From: Diplolepis rosae
Lineage: Eukaryota; Arthropoda; Insecta; Hymenoptera; Diplolepididae
Assembly: GCA_030998225.1 (NCBI GenBank)
Contig: JAPYXD010000056.1
Span: 2,453,568-2,517,567, forward strand
DNA: 64,000 nt
Reading direction: 5' to 3'
In this document: positions 13,636-26,540 of the stretch, one piece after another
Layout: each line of letters starts with the position of its first letter
How positions within the stretch are numbered: the first letter of the stretch is position 1
The notes under the pieces: model-generated
Told to the model about the DNA's origin: nothing
Database searches by the model: none
What the model saw: only the letters and a program-made list of their open reading frames with translations
Made by a program: the position numbers and the translations under genes

Positions 13636-16149
13636 CTCCGCGAGTACAGTAATAAATCCTAATAAAATTTTTCATCGAGATTAATATTTTTCAAATAAAA
13701 ACTCATTTTCGAAATACATAGTCCATCGCTGACTCGGAATTTCACAAAAATGGGAATTTTTGAAAAGAAAAAGTTGTGCTAAGTTGTGCTAGGCGATTTA
13801 CAGCAATAAATCCCAATAAAATTTTCTAATCAGATTAACATTTTCAGAATAAAAACTTATTTTCGAAATGCATAGTCCATCACCCACATGGGGATTTCAC
13901 AAAAATAGGAATTTTGAAAAGCAAAAAGTTGTGCTGAGTTGTTCTAGGTGATTACAGCAATGAATCCCAATAACATTTTCTAATCAGATTAATATTTTTC
14001 AAACGAAAACTAATTTCAAAATGCATAGTCCATCACTGACCCGGAATTTCACAAAAATGGGAATTTTTGAAAAAAAAAAAGTTGTGCAGTGTTGTGCACG
14101 GCGATTACAGCAATAAATCCCAATAACATTTTCTAATCAGATTAATATTTTCCAAATGAAAACTCATTGTCGGAATGCATAGTCCATCACTGACCCGGAA
14201 TTTCACAAAAATGGGAATTTTTGATAAAAAAAGTTGTGCTAGGTTGTGTTAGTCGATTGCAGCATATAATCCCAATAACATTTTCTAATCAGATTAATAT
14301 TTTCCAAATGAAAACTCATTTTCGAAATACATAGTCCATCACCGACCCGGGTTTCCACAAAAATGGGAATTTTTGAAAACAAAAAGTTGTGCCGAGTTGC
14401 GCAAGGCGATTACACCAATAAATCCCAATAACATTTTCTAATCAGATTAATATTTTCCAAATGAAGACTCATTGTCGGAATGCATAGTCCATCGCTGACT
14501 CGGAATTTCACAAAAATAGGAATTTTGAAAAGCAAAAAGTTGTGCTGAGTTGTTCTAGGTGATTACAGCAATGAATCCCAATAACATTTTCCAATCAGAT
14601 TAATATTTTTCGAATGAAAACTCATTTTCGAAATACATAGTCCATCACCGACCCGGGTTTCCACAAAAATGGGAATTTTTGAAAACAAAAAGTTGTGCCG
14701 AGTTGGGCTAGGCGAGTACAGCAATAAATCCTAATATCATTCTCCAATCAGAGTAATATTTTTCAAATGAAAACTCATTTTCGAAATACATAGTCCATCA
14801 CCGACTCGGGTTTCGACAAAAATGGGAATTTTTGAAAAAAAAAAGTTGTGCTAAGTTGTGCTAGGCGATTACAACAAGAAATCCCAATGACATTTTCTAA
14901 TCAGATTAATATTTTCCAAATGAAAACTCATTGTCGGAATGCATAGTCCATCACTGACCCGAAATTTCACAAAAATGGGAATTTTTGAAAAAAAAAAAGT
15001 TGTGCTAAGTTGTGCTAGGCGATTTACAGCAATAAATCCCAATTACATTTTGTAATCAGATTAATATTTTCCAAATGAAAACTCATTTTCGAAATACATA
15101 GTCCATCACCGACCCGGGTTTCCACAAAAATGGGAATTTTTGAAAAAAAAAGTTGTGCCGAGTTGCGCAAGTCGTTAACACAAATAAAGCCCAATAACAT
15201 TTTGTAATCAGATTAATATTTTCCAAATGAAGACTCATTGTCGGAATGCATAGTCCATCGCTGACTCGGAATTTCACAAAAATAGGAATTTTGAAAAGCA
15301 AAAAGTTGTGCTGAGTTGTTCTAGGTGATTACAGCAATGAATCCCAATAACATTTTCGAATCAGATTAATATTTTTCAAATGAAAACTCAATTTCAAAAC
15401 ACATAGTCCATCACCGACCCGGAATTTCACAAAAATGGGAACTTTTGAAATCAAAACGTTGTGCTAAGTTGTGCTAGGCGATTACACCAATAAATGCCAA
15501 TAAAATTTTCTAATCAAATTAACATTTTCAGAATGAAAACTTATTTTCGAAATGCATAGTCCATCACCCACACGGGGATTTCACAAAAATAGGAATTTTG
15601 AAAAGCAAAAAGTTGCGCTGAGTTGTTCTAGGCGATTACACTAATAAATCCCAATAACATTTTCTAATCAGATTAATATTTTCCAAATGAAAACTCATTT
15701 TCGAAATACATAGTCCATCACCGACACGGGTTTCCACAAAAATGGGAATTTTTGAAAACAAAAAGTTGAGCTGAGCTTTGCTCCGCGAGTACAGTAATAA
15801 ATCCTAATAAAATTTTTCATCGAGATTAATATTTTTCAAATAAAAACTCATTTTCGAAATACATAGTCCATCGCTGACTCGGAATTTCACAAAAATGGGA
15901 ATTTTTGAAAAAAAAAAGTTGTGCTAAGTTGTGCTAGGCGATTTACAGCAATAAATCCCAATTACATTTTGTAATCAGATTAATATTTTCAGAATGAAAA
16001 CTTATTTTCGAAATGCATAGTCCATTACCGACATGGGGATTTCACAAAAATAGGAATTTTGAAAAGCACAAAGTTCTTCTGAGTTGTTCGAGGTGATTAC
16101 AGCAATAAATCCCCATAACATTTTCTAATCAGATTAATATTTTCCACAT
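13636..16149 (+). repeat. Array domain 3a: mosaic between HOR copies
   Basis: It opens with a ~0.35 kb piece of the 2.14-kb HOR (13,636-13,990), which also matches 8,139-8,530. It continues with monomers resembling 1.74-2.3 kb; for example gttgtgttagtcgattgc near 14,240 matches one near 1,895. From about 15.15 kb it joins a segment repeated at an offset of ~12.22 kb. No gene was seen. Confidence 0.75.
14691..14768 (+). repeat. Rare monomer half with gttgggctagg / atcattctcc words (2 of 4)
   Basis: It has the same diagnostic words and the same cccgggtttcc front half as the copy at 5,237. The monomer before it, with a tttttcgaatg box, also matches one near 5,750. Confidence 0.8.
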
Positions 16150-16330
16150 GAAAACTCAATTTCATTCACATAGTCCATCACCGACCCGGAATTTCACAAA
16201 AATGGGAACTTTTGAAAACAAAAAGTTGTGCTAAGTTGTGCTAGGCGATTACAGCAATAAATCCCAATAACATTTTCTACTCAGATTAATAGTTTCCACC
16301 TGAACACTCAGTGTCGGAATGCCTAGTCCA
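15150..16330 (+). repeat. Long-range duplicated segment (partner ~27,370-28,540)
   Basis: Rare words recur at an offset of 12.22-12.24 kb, for example atgccaataaaattttc (near 15,493) and attacattttgtaat (15,961 versus 28,185), followed by the tttcattcac monomer (~16,150 versus 28,385). Edges are approximate. Confidence 0.7.
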
Positions 16331-18060
16331 GCACTGACCCGGAATTTCACAAAAATGGGAATTTTTGAAAACAAAAAGTTGTGCCGAGTTGTGCTAGGCG
16401 ATTTACAGCAATAAATCCCAATTACATTTTGTAATCAGATTAATATTTTCCAAATGAAAACTCATTTTCGAAATACATAGTCCATCACCGACCCGGGTTT
16501 CCACAAAAATGGGAATTTTTGAAAAAAAAAGTTGTGCCGAGTTGCGCAAGGCGATTACACCAATAAATCCCAATAACATTTTCTAATCAGATTAATATTT
16601 TCCAAATGAAAACTCATTCTCGAAATGCATAGTCCATCGCTGACTCGGAATTTCACAAAAATAGGAATTGTGAAAAGCAAAAAGTTGTGCTGAGTTGTTC
16701 TAGGTGATTACAGCAATGAAATCCCAATAACATTTTCGAATCAGATTAATATTTTTCAAAATGAAAACTCAATTTCAAAACACATAGTCCATCACCGACC
16801 CGGAATTTCACAAAAATGGGAACTTTTGAAATCAAAACGTTGTGCTAAGTTGTGCTAGGCGATTACACCAATAAATGCCAATAATATTTTCTAATCAGAT
16901 TAATATTTTCCAAATGAAAACTTATTGTCGAAATGCATAGTCCATCACTGAACGGAATTTCACAAAAATGGGAATTTTTGAAAACAAAAAGTTGTGCCGA
17001 GTTGTGCAAGGCGATTACACCAATAAATCCCACTAACATTTTCTAAGCAGATTAATATTTTCCAAATGAAAACTCATTTTCGAAATACATAGTCCATCAC
17101 CGACACTGGTTTCCACAAAAATGGGAATTTTTAAAACAAAAAGTTGAGCTGAGCTTTGCTCCGCGAGTACAGTAATAAATCCTAATAAAATTTTTCATCG
17201 AGATTAATATTTTTCAAATAAAAACTCATTTTCGAAATGCATAGTCCATCACTGACTCGGAATTTCACAAAAATGGGAACTTTTGAAAACAAAAAGTTGT
17301 GCTAAGTTGTGCTAGGCCATTACAGCAATAAATCCCAATAACATTTTCTAATCAGATTAATATTTTCCAATTGAAAACTCATTGTCGGAATGCATAGTCC
17401 ATCACTGACCCGGAATTTCAGAAAAATGGGAATTTTTGAAAAAAAAAGTTGTGCTAAGTTGTGCTAGTCGATTACAGCAAATAATCCCAAAAACATTTTC
17501 TAATCAGATTAATATTTTCCAAATGAAAGCTCATTTTCGAAATACATAGTCCATCACCGACACGGGTTTCCACAAAAATGGGAATTTTTGAAAACAAAAA
17601 GTTGAGCTGAGCTTTGCACCGCGAGTACAGTAATAAATCCCAATAACATTTTCCAATCAGATTAATATTTTCCAAATGAAAACTCATTCTCGAAATGCAT
17701 AGTCCATCACTGACTCGGAATTTCACAAAAATGGGAATTTTTGAAAAAAAAATTGTGCTAAGTTGTGCTAGGCGATTACAACAAGAAATCCCAATGACAT
17801 TTTCTAATCAGATTAATATTTTCCAAATGAAAACTCATTGTCGGAATGCATAGTCCATCACTGACCCGAAATTTCACAAAAATGGGAATTTTTGAAAAAA
17901 AGTTGTGCTAAGTTGTGCAAGGCGATTACACCAATAAATCCCAATTACATTTTCTAATCAGATTAATATTTTCCAAATGAAAAACTCATTTTCGAAATAC
18001 ATAGTCCATCGCTGACTCGGAATTTCACAAAAATGGGAATTTTTGAAAAGAAAAAGTTGT
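16150..18060 (+). repeat. Displaced copy of the 2.14-kb HOR
   Basis: Markers align to copy B at a constant offset of 4,282 bp, about twice the HOR length: catcactgaacgg at 16,943 versus 12,661, and the caaataatccc monomer at 17,472 versus 13,190. One local replacement is visible near 17,915, where gtgcaaggcgattac stands in place of gtgctccgcgagtac, yet the alignment resumes in register at ~18,000. Confidence 0.8.
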
Positions 18061-20850
18061 GCTAAGTTGTGCTAGGCGATTTACAGCAATAAATCCCAAT
18101 AAAATTTTCTAATCAGATTAACATTTTCAGAATAAAAACTTATTTTCGAAATGCATAGTCCATCACCCACATGGGGATTTCACAAAAATAGGAATTTTGA
18201 AAAGCAAAAAGTTGTGCTGAGTTGTTCTAGGTGATTACAGCAATGAATCCCAATAACATTTTCTAATCAGATTAATATTTTTCAAACGAAAACTAATTTC
18301 AAAATGCATAGTCCATCACTGACCCGGAATTTCACAAAAATGGGAATTTTTGAAAAAAAAAAAGTTGTGCAGTGTTGTGCTAGGCGAATACAGCAATAAA
18401 TCCCAATAACATTTTCTAATCAGATGAATATTTTCCAAATGAAAACTCATTGTCGAAATGCATAGTCCATCACTGACCCGGAATTTCACAAAAATGGGAA
18501 TTTTTGAAAAAAAAGTTGTGCTAAGTTGTGTTAGTCGATTGCAGCATATAATCCCAATAACATTTTCTAATCAGATTAATATTTTCCAAATGAAAACTCA
18601 TTTTCGAAATACATAGTCCATCACCGACCCGGGTTTCCACAAAAATCGGAATTTTTGAAAACAAAAAGTTGTGCCGAGTTGCGCAAGGCGATTACACCAA
18701 TAAATCCCAATAACATTTTCTAATCAGATTAATATTTTCCAAATGAAGACTCATTGTCGGAATGCATAGTCCATCGCTGACTCGGAATTTCACAAAAATA
18801 GGAATTTTGAAAAGCAAAAAGTTGTGCTGAGTTGTTCTAGGTGATTACAGCAATGAATCCCAATAACATTTTCCAATCAGATTAATATTTTTCGAATGAA
18901 AACTCATGTTCGAAATACATAGTCCATGACTGACCCAGGATTACACAAAAATGGGAATTTTTCAAAAGAAAAAGTTGTTCTGAGCTATGCTAGGCGAGTA
19001 CAGCAATAAATCCTAATAACATTTTCCAATCAGATTAATATTTTTCAAATGAAAACTCAATTTCAAAACACATAGTCCATCACCGACCCGGAATTTCACA
19101 AAAAATGGGAACTTTTGAAATCAAAACGTTGTGCTAAGTTGTGCTGGGCGATTACACCAATAAATGCCAACAATATTTTCTAATCAGATTAATATTTTCC
19201 AAATGAAAACTTATTGTCGGAATGCATAGTCCATCACTGACCCGGAATTTCACAAAAATGGGAATTTTTGAAAACAAAAAGTTGTGCCGAGTTGTGCAAG
19301 GCGATTACACCAATAAATCCCAATTACATTTTCTAATCAGATTAATATTTTCCAAATGAAAACTCATTTTCGAAATACATAGTCCATCACCGACCCGGGT
19401 TTCGACAAAAATGGGAATTTTTGAAAAAAAGTTGTGCCGAGTTGCGCAAGGCGATTACACCAATAAATGCCAACAATATTTTCTAATCAGATTAATATTT
19501 TCCAAATGAAAACTTATTGTCGGAATGCATAGTCCATCACTGACCCGGAATTTCACAAAAATGGGAATTTTTGAAAAAAAAAAGTTGTGCTAAGTTGTGC
19601 TAGGCGATTTACAGCAATAAATCCCAATTACATTTTGTAATCAGATTAATATTTTCCAAATGAAAACTCATTTTCGAAATACATAGTCCATCACCGACCC
19701 GGGTTTCCACAAAAATGGGAATTTTTGAAAAAAAAAAGTTGTGCCGAGTTGCGCAAGGCGATTACACCAATAAATCCCAATAACATTTTCTAATCAGATT
19801 AATATTTTCCAAATGAAGACTCATTGTCGGAATGCATAGTCCATCGCTGACTCGGAATTTCACAAAAATAGGAATTTTGAAAAGCAAAAAGTTGTGCTGA
19901 GTTGTTCTAGGTGATTACAGCAATGAATCCCAATAACATTTTCCAATCAGATTAATATTTTTCGAATGAAAACTCATTTTCGAAATACATAGTCCATCAC
20001 CGACCCGGGTTTCCACAAAAATGGGAATTTTTGAAAACAAAAAGTTGAGCTGAGCTTTGCTCCGCGAGTACAGTAATAAATCCTAATAAAATTTTTCATC
20101 GAGATTAATATTTTTCAAATAAAAACTCATTTTCGAAATACATAGTCCATCGCTGACTCGGAATTTCACAAAAATGGGAATTTTTGAAAAAAAAAGTTGT
20201 GCTAAGTTGTGCTAGGCGATTTACAGCAATAAATCCCAATAAAATTTTCTAATCAGATTAACATTTTCAGAATGAAAACTTATTTTCGAAATGCATAGTC
20301 CATCACCCACATGGGGATTTCACAAAAATAGGAATTTTGAAAAGCAAAAAGTTGCGCTGAGTTGTTCTAGGTGATTACAGCAATGAATCCCAATAACATT
20401 TTCTAATCAGATTAATATTTTTCAAATGAAAACTCAATTTCATTCACATAGTCCATCACCGACCCGGAATTTCACAATAATGGGAACTTTTGAAAAACAA
20501 AAAGTTGTGCTAAGTTGTGCTAGGCGATTACAGCAATAAATCCCAATAACATTTTCTAATCAGATTAATATTTTCCACATGAAAACTCACTGTCGGAATG
20601 CATAGTCCAGCACTGACCCGGAATTTCACAAAAATGGGAATTTTTTAAATAAAAGTTGTACTAAGTTCTGCTAGTCGATTACAGCAAATAATCCTAATAA
20701 CATTTTCTAATCAGATTAATATTTTCCAAATGAAAACTCATTTTCGAAATACATAGTTCATCACCGACACGGGTTTCCACAAAAATGGGAATTTTTGAAA
20801 ACAAAAAGTTGAGCTGAGCTTTGCACCGCGAGTACAGTAATAAATCCCAT
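18061..20850 (+). repeat. Array domain 3b: mosaic, leads into long-range duplication
   Basis: The monomers are of mixed class: catgggg-box units, gttgtgcagtgttgtgc (~18,365), and two units with atgccaacaatatttt (near 19,165 and 19,470). The tttcattcac monomer near 20,440 has a partner at 28,385, so the long-range duplication at an offset of ~7.95 kb already applies in the last few hundred bases. Confidence 0.7.
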
Positions 20851-21100
20851 TAAAATTTTCTACTCAGATTAACATTTTCAGAATGGAAACTTATTTTCGA
20901 AATGCATAGTCCATCACCGACATGGGGATTTCACAAAAATAGGAATTTTGAAAAGCAAAAAGTTGTGCTGAGTTGTTCTAGGTGATTACAGCAATGAATC
21001 CCAATAACATTTTCTAATCAGATTAATATTTTTCAAACGAAAACTAATTTCAAAATGCATAGTCCATCACTGACCCGGAATTTCACAAAAATGGGAATTT

Positions 21101-22633
21101 TTCAAAAGAAAAAGTTGTTCTTAGCTATGCTAGGCGAGTACAGCAATAAATCCTAATAACGTTTTCCAATCAGATTAATATTTTTCAAATGAATACTCAA
21201 TTTCAAAACACATAGTCCATCACCGACCCGGAATTTCACAAAAATGGGAACTTTTGAAAACAAAAAGTTGTGCTAAGTTGTGCTAGGCGATTTACAGCAA
21301 TAAATCCCAATAAAATTTTCTAATCAGATTAACATTTTCAGAATTAAAACTTATTTTCAAAATGCATAGTCCATCACCGACATGGGGATTTCACAAAAAT
21401 AGGAATTTTTGAAAAAAAAAGTTGTGCTAAGTTGTGCTAGGCGATTACAGCAATAAATCCCAATAACATTTTCTAATCAGATTAATATTTTCCAAATGAA
21501 GACTCATTGTCGGAATGCATAGTCCATCGCTGACTCGGAATTTCACAAAAAATAGGAATTTTTGAAAAGCAAAAAGTTGTGCTGAGTTGTTCTAGGTGAT
21601 TACAGCAATGAATCCCAATAACATTTTCCAATCAGATTAATATTTTTCGAATGAAAACTCAATTTCAAAACACATAGTCCATCACCGGCCCGGAATTTCA
21701 CAAAAATGGGAACTTTTGAAATCAGAACGTTGTGCTAAGTTGTGCTAGGCGATTACACCAATAGATGCCAATAATATTTTCTAATCAGATTAATATTTTC
21801 CAAATGAAAACTTATTGTCGGAATGCATAGTCCATCACTGACCCGGAATTTCACAAAAATGGGAATTTTTGAAAAAAGTTGTGCGAAGTTGTGCTAGTCG
21901 ATTACAGCAAATAATCCCAATAACATTTTCTACTCGGATTAATATTTTCCAAATGAAAACTCATTTTCGAAATACATAGTCCATCACCGACCCGGGTTTC
22001 CACAAAAATGAGAATTTTTGAAAACAAAAAGTTGAGCTGAGCTTTGCTCCGCGAGTACAGTAATAAATCCTAATGAAATTTTTCATCGAGATTAATATTT
22101 TTCAAATAAAAACTCATTTTCGAATTACATAGTCCATCGCTGACTCGGAATTTCCCAAAAAATGGGAATTTTTGAAAAGAAAAAAGTTGTGCTAAGTTGT
22201 GCTAGGCGATTTACAGCAATAAATCCCAATAAAATTTTCTAATCAGATTAACATTTTCAGAATAAAAACTTATTTTCGAAATGCATAGTCCATCACCCAC
22301 ATGGGGATTTCACAAAAATAGGAATTTTGAAAAAGCAAAAAGTTGTGCTGAGTTGTTCTAGGTGATTACAGCAATGAATCCCAATAACATTTTCTAATCA
22401 GATTAATATTTTTCAAACGAAAACTAATTTCAAAATGCATAGTCCATCACTGACCCGGAATTTCACAAAAAATGGTAATTTTTGAAAAAAAAAGTTGTGC
22501 TGAGTTGTGCACGGCGATTACAGCAATAAATCCCAATAACATTTTCTAATCAGATTAATATTTTCCAAATGAAAACTCATTCTCGAAATGCATAGTCCAT
22601 CACTGACTCGGAATTTCACAAAAATGGGAATTT
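21101..22633 (+). repeat. ~1.53-kb HOR, first tandem copy
   Basis: Repeat markers are gttgttcttagc, gaattaaaac, ccggcccgg, caatagatgcc and gtgcgaagttgtgct. They reappear 1,533-1,534 bp later (gtgcgaag at 21,884 and 23,418), about 10 monomers. The first ~1.03 kb is shared; the remainder to the next copy differs. Confidence 0.85.
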
Positions 22634-23661
22634 TTCAAAAGAAAAAGTTGTTCTTAGCTATGCTAGGCGAGTACAGCAATAAATCCTAATAACGTTTTCC
22701 AATCAGATTAATATTTTTCAAATGAATACTCAATTTCAAAAACACATAGTCCATCACCGACCCGGAATTTCACAAAAAATGGGAACTTTTGAAAACAAAA
22801 AGTTGTGCTAAGTTGTGCTAGGCGATTTACAGCAATAAATCCCAATAAAATTTTCTAATCAGATTAACATTTTCAGAATTAAAACTTATTTTCAAAAATG
22901 CATAGTCCATCACCGACATGGGGATTTCACAAAAATAGGAATTTTTGAAAAAAAAAAGTTGTGCTAAGTTGTGCTAGGCGATTACAGCAATAAATCCCAA
23001 TAACATTTTCTAATCAGATTAATATTTTCCAAATGAAGACTCATTGTCGGAATGCATAGTCCATCGCTGACTCGGAATTTCACAAAAATAGGAATTTTGA
23101 AAAGCAAAAAGTTGTGCTGAGTTGTTCTAGGTGATTACAGCAATGAATCCCAATAACATTTTCCAATCAGATTAATATTTTTCGAATGAAAACTCAATTT
23201 CAAAACACATAGTCCATTACCGGCCCGGAATTTCACAAAAATGGGAACTTTTGAAATCAGAACGTTGTGCTAAGTTGTGCTAGGCGATTACACCAATAGA
23301 TGCCAATAATATTTTCTAATCAGATTAATATTTTCCAAATGAAAACTTATTGTCGGAATGCATAGTCCATCACTGACCCGGAATTTCACAAAAATGGGAA
23401 TTTTTGAAAAAAAGTTGTGCGAAGTTGTGCTAGTCGATTACAGCAAATAATCCCAATAACATTTTCTACTCGGATTAATATTTTCCAAATGAAAACTCAT
23501 TTTCGAAATACATAGTCCATCACCGACCCGGGTTTCCACAAAAATGAGAATTTTTGAAAACAAAAAGTTGAGCTGAGCTTGCTCCGCGAGTACAGTAATA
23601 AATCCTAATGAAATTTTTCATCGAGATTAATATTTTTCAAATAAAAACTCATTTTCGAAAT
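22634..23661 (+). repeat. ~1.53-kb HOR, second (partial) copy
   Basis: It repeats 21,101-22,128 with the same marker order. It diverges after ~23,661, where caccgacccggaactcc replaces cgctgactcgg. Small differences are additional A bases in runs and gagcttgctcc for gagctttgctcc. Confidence 0.85.
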
Positions 23662-25084
23662 ACATAGTCCATCACCGACCCGGAACTCCACAAAAATGGG
23701 AATTTTTGAATGAAAAAGTTGTTCTGAGCTATGCTTGGCGACTACAGCAATAAATTCTAATAACATTTTCCAATCAGATTAATATTTTTCAAATGAAAAT
23801 TCATTTTCGAAATACATAGTCCATCACCGACCCGGAACTCCACAAAAATGGGAATTTTTGAATGAAAAAGTTGTGCTGAGTTGTGCTAGTCGATTACAGC
23901 AATAAATCCCAATAACATTTTCTAATCAGATTAATATTTTCCGAATGAAAACTCATTGTCAGAATGCATAGTCCATCGCTGACCCAGGATTACACAAAAA
24001 TGGGAATTTTTCAAAAGAAAAAGTTGTTCTGAGCTATGCTAGGCGAGTACAGCAATAAATCCTAATAACCTTTTTCAATCAAATTAATATTTTTCAAATG
24101 AAAACTCAATTACAAAACACATAGTCCATCACCGACCCGGAATTTCACAAAAATGGGAACTTTTTGAAATCAAAACGTTGTGCTAAGTTGTGCTAGGCGA
24201 TTACACCAATAAATGCCAATAATATTTTCTAATCAGATTAATATTTTCAGAATGAAATCTCATTTTCGAAATACATAGTCCATCACCGACACGGGTTTCC
24301 ACAAAAATGGGAATTTTTGAAAACAAAAAGTTGAGCTGAGCTTTGCTCCGCGAGTACAGTAATAAATCCTAATGAAATTTTTTCATCGAGATTAATATTT
24401 TTCAAATAAAAACTCATTTTCGAAATACATAGTCCATCGCTGACTCGGAATTTCACAAAAATGGGAATTTTTGACAAGAAAAAGTTGTGCTAAGTTGTGC
24501 TAGGCGATTTACAGCAATAAATTCCAATAACATTTTCCAATAATATTAATGTTTTTCGAATGAAAACTCATTTTCAAAACATAGTCCATCACTGACCCAG
24601 GATTACACAGAAATGGGAATTTAAAAAAAAAAACTTGTTCTGAGCTATGCTAGTCGATTACAGCAAATAATCCCAATAACATTTTCTAATCGGATTAATA
24701 TTTTCGAAATGAAAACCCTTTTTCGAAATACATAGTCCATCACCGACCCGGGTTTCCACAAAAATGGGAATTTTTCAAAACAAAACGTTGTGCTGAGTTG
24801 TTCTAGGTGATTACAGCAATTAATCCCAATAACATTTTCCAATCAGATTAATATTTTTCGAATGAAAACTCATTTTCAAAACATAGTCCATGACTGACCC
24901 AGGGTTTCACAAAAATGGGAATTTTTCAAAAGAAAAAGTTGTTCTGAGCTATGATAGGCGAGTACAGCAATAAATCCCAATAAAATTTTCTAATCAGATT
25001 AATATTTTCCAACTGAAAACTCATTTTCGAAATGCATAGTCCATCGCTGACATGGGGATTTCACAAAAAATAGGAATTTTGAAA

Positions 25085-26540
25085 AGCAAAAAGTTGTGCT
25101 GAGTTGTTCTAGGTGATTAGAGCAATGAATCCCAATAACATTTTCCAATCAGATTAATATTTTTCGAATGAAAACTCAATTTCAAAACACATAGTCCATC
25201 ACCGACCCGGAATTTCACAAAAATGGGAACTTTTGAAATCAGAACGTTGTGCTAAGTTGTGCTAGGCGATTACACCAATAAATGCCAATAATATTTTCTA
25301 ATCAGATTAATATTTTCCAAATGAAAACTTATTGTCGGAATGCATAGTCCATCACTGACCCGGAATTTCACAAAAATGGGAATTTTTGAAAAAAAAAGTT
25401 GTGCTAAGTTGTGCTAGTCGATTACAGCAAATAATCCCAATAACATTTTCTAATCGGATTAATATTTTCCAAATGAAAACTCATTTTCGAAATACATAGT
25501 CCATCACCGACCCGGGTTTCCACAAAAATGGGAATTTTTGAAAACAAAAAGTTGAGCTGAGCTTTTCTCCGCGCGTACAGTAATAAATCCTAATGAAATT
25601 TTTCATCGAGATTAATATTTTTCAAATAAAAACTCATTTTCGAAATACATAGTCCATCACCGACCTGAACTCCACAAAAATGGGAATTTTTGAATGAAAA
25701 AGTTGTGCTGAGTTGTTCTAGGTGATTAGAGCAATGAATCCCAATAACATTTTCCAATCAGATTAATATTTTTCGAATGAAAACTCAATTTCAAAACACA
25801 TAGTCCATCACCGACCCGGAATTTCACAAAAATGGGAACTTTTGAAATCAGAACGTTGTGCTAAGTTGTGCTAGGCGATTACACCAATAAATGCCAATAA
25901 TATTTTCTAATCAGATTAATATTTTCCAAATGAAAACTTATTGTCGGAATGCATAGTCCATCACTGACCCGGAATTTCACAAAAATGGGAATTTTTGAAA
26001 AAAAAGTTGTGCTAAGTTGTGCTAGTCGATTACAGCAAATAATCCCAATAACATTTTCTAATCGGATTAATATTTTCCAACTGAAAACTCATTTTCGAAA
26101 TGCATAGTCCATCGCTGACATGGGGATTTCACAAAAATAGGAATTTTGAAAAGCAAAAAGTTGTGCTGAGTTGTTCTAGGTGATTAGAGCAATGAATCCC
26201 AATAACATTTTCCAATCAGATTAATATTTTTCGAATGAAAACTCAATTTCAAAACACATAGTCCATCACCGACCCGGAATTTCACAAAAATGGGAACTTT
26301 TGAAATCAGAACGTTGTGCTAAGTTGTGCTAGGCGATTACACCAATAAATGCCAATAATATTTTCTAATCAGATTAATATTTTCCAAATGAAAACTTATT
26401 GTCGGAATGCATAGTCCATCACTGACCCGGAATTTCACAAAAATGGGAATTTTTGAAAAAAAGTTGTGCTAAGTTGTGCTAGTCGATTACAGCAAATAAT
26501 CCCAATAACATTTTCTAATCGGATTAATATTTTTCGAATG
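25085..26540 (+). repeat. Locally triplicated 3-4 monomer module
   Basis: The word ggtgattagagc with the following gaaatcagaacg monomer occurs at about 25,113, 25,723 and 26,181. The spacings are ~610 and ~458 bp, that is four and three monomers. The same module is single at about 33,370 in the long-range partner copy, so the amplification probably happened after, or only on, the left copy. Confidence 0.75.

Larger units (their letters stand above)
20851..25715 (+). repeat. Long-range duplicated segment, left copy (~4.9 kb)
   Basis: This stretch corresponds to ~29,105-33,975. The offset steps from ~8.25 kb to ~8.40 kb and finally ~8.26 kb, each step being close to one monomer. Shared rare words include gtgcgaagttgtgct, ctactcggatt, aactccac with a gaatgaaaaag hinge, and aaccctttttcg. 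The right break is at ~25,715, where this copy goes to gttgttctaggtg and the partner to gttgtgctagtcg. Confidence 0.85.
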
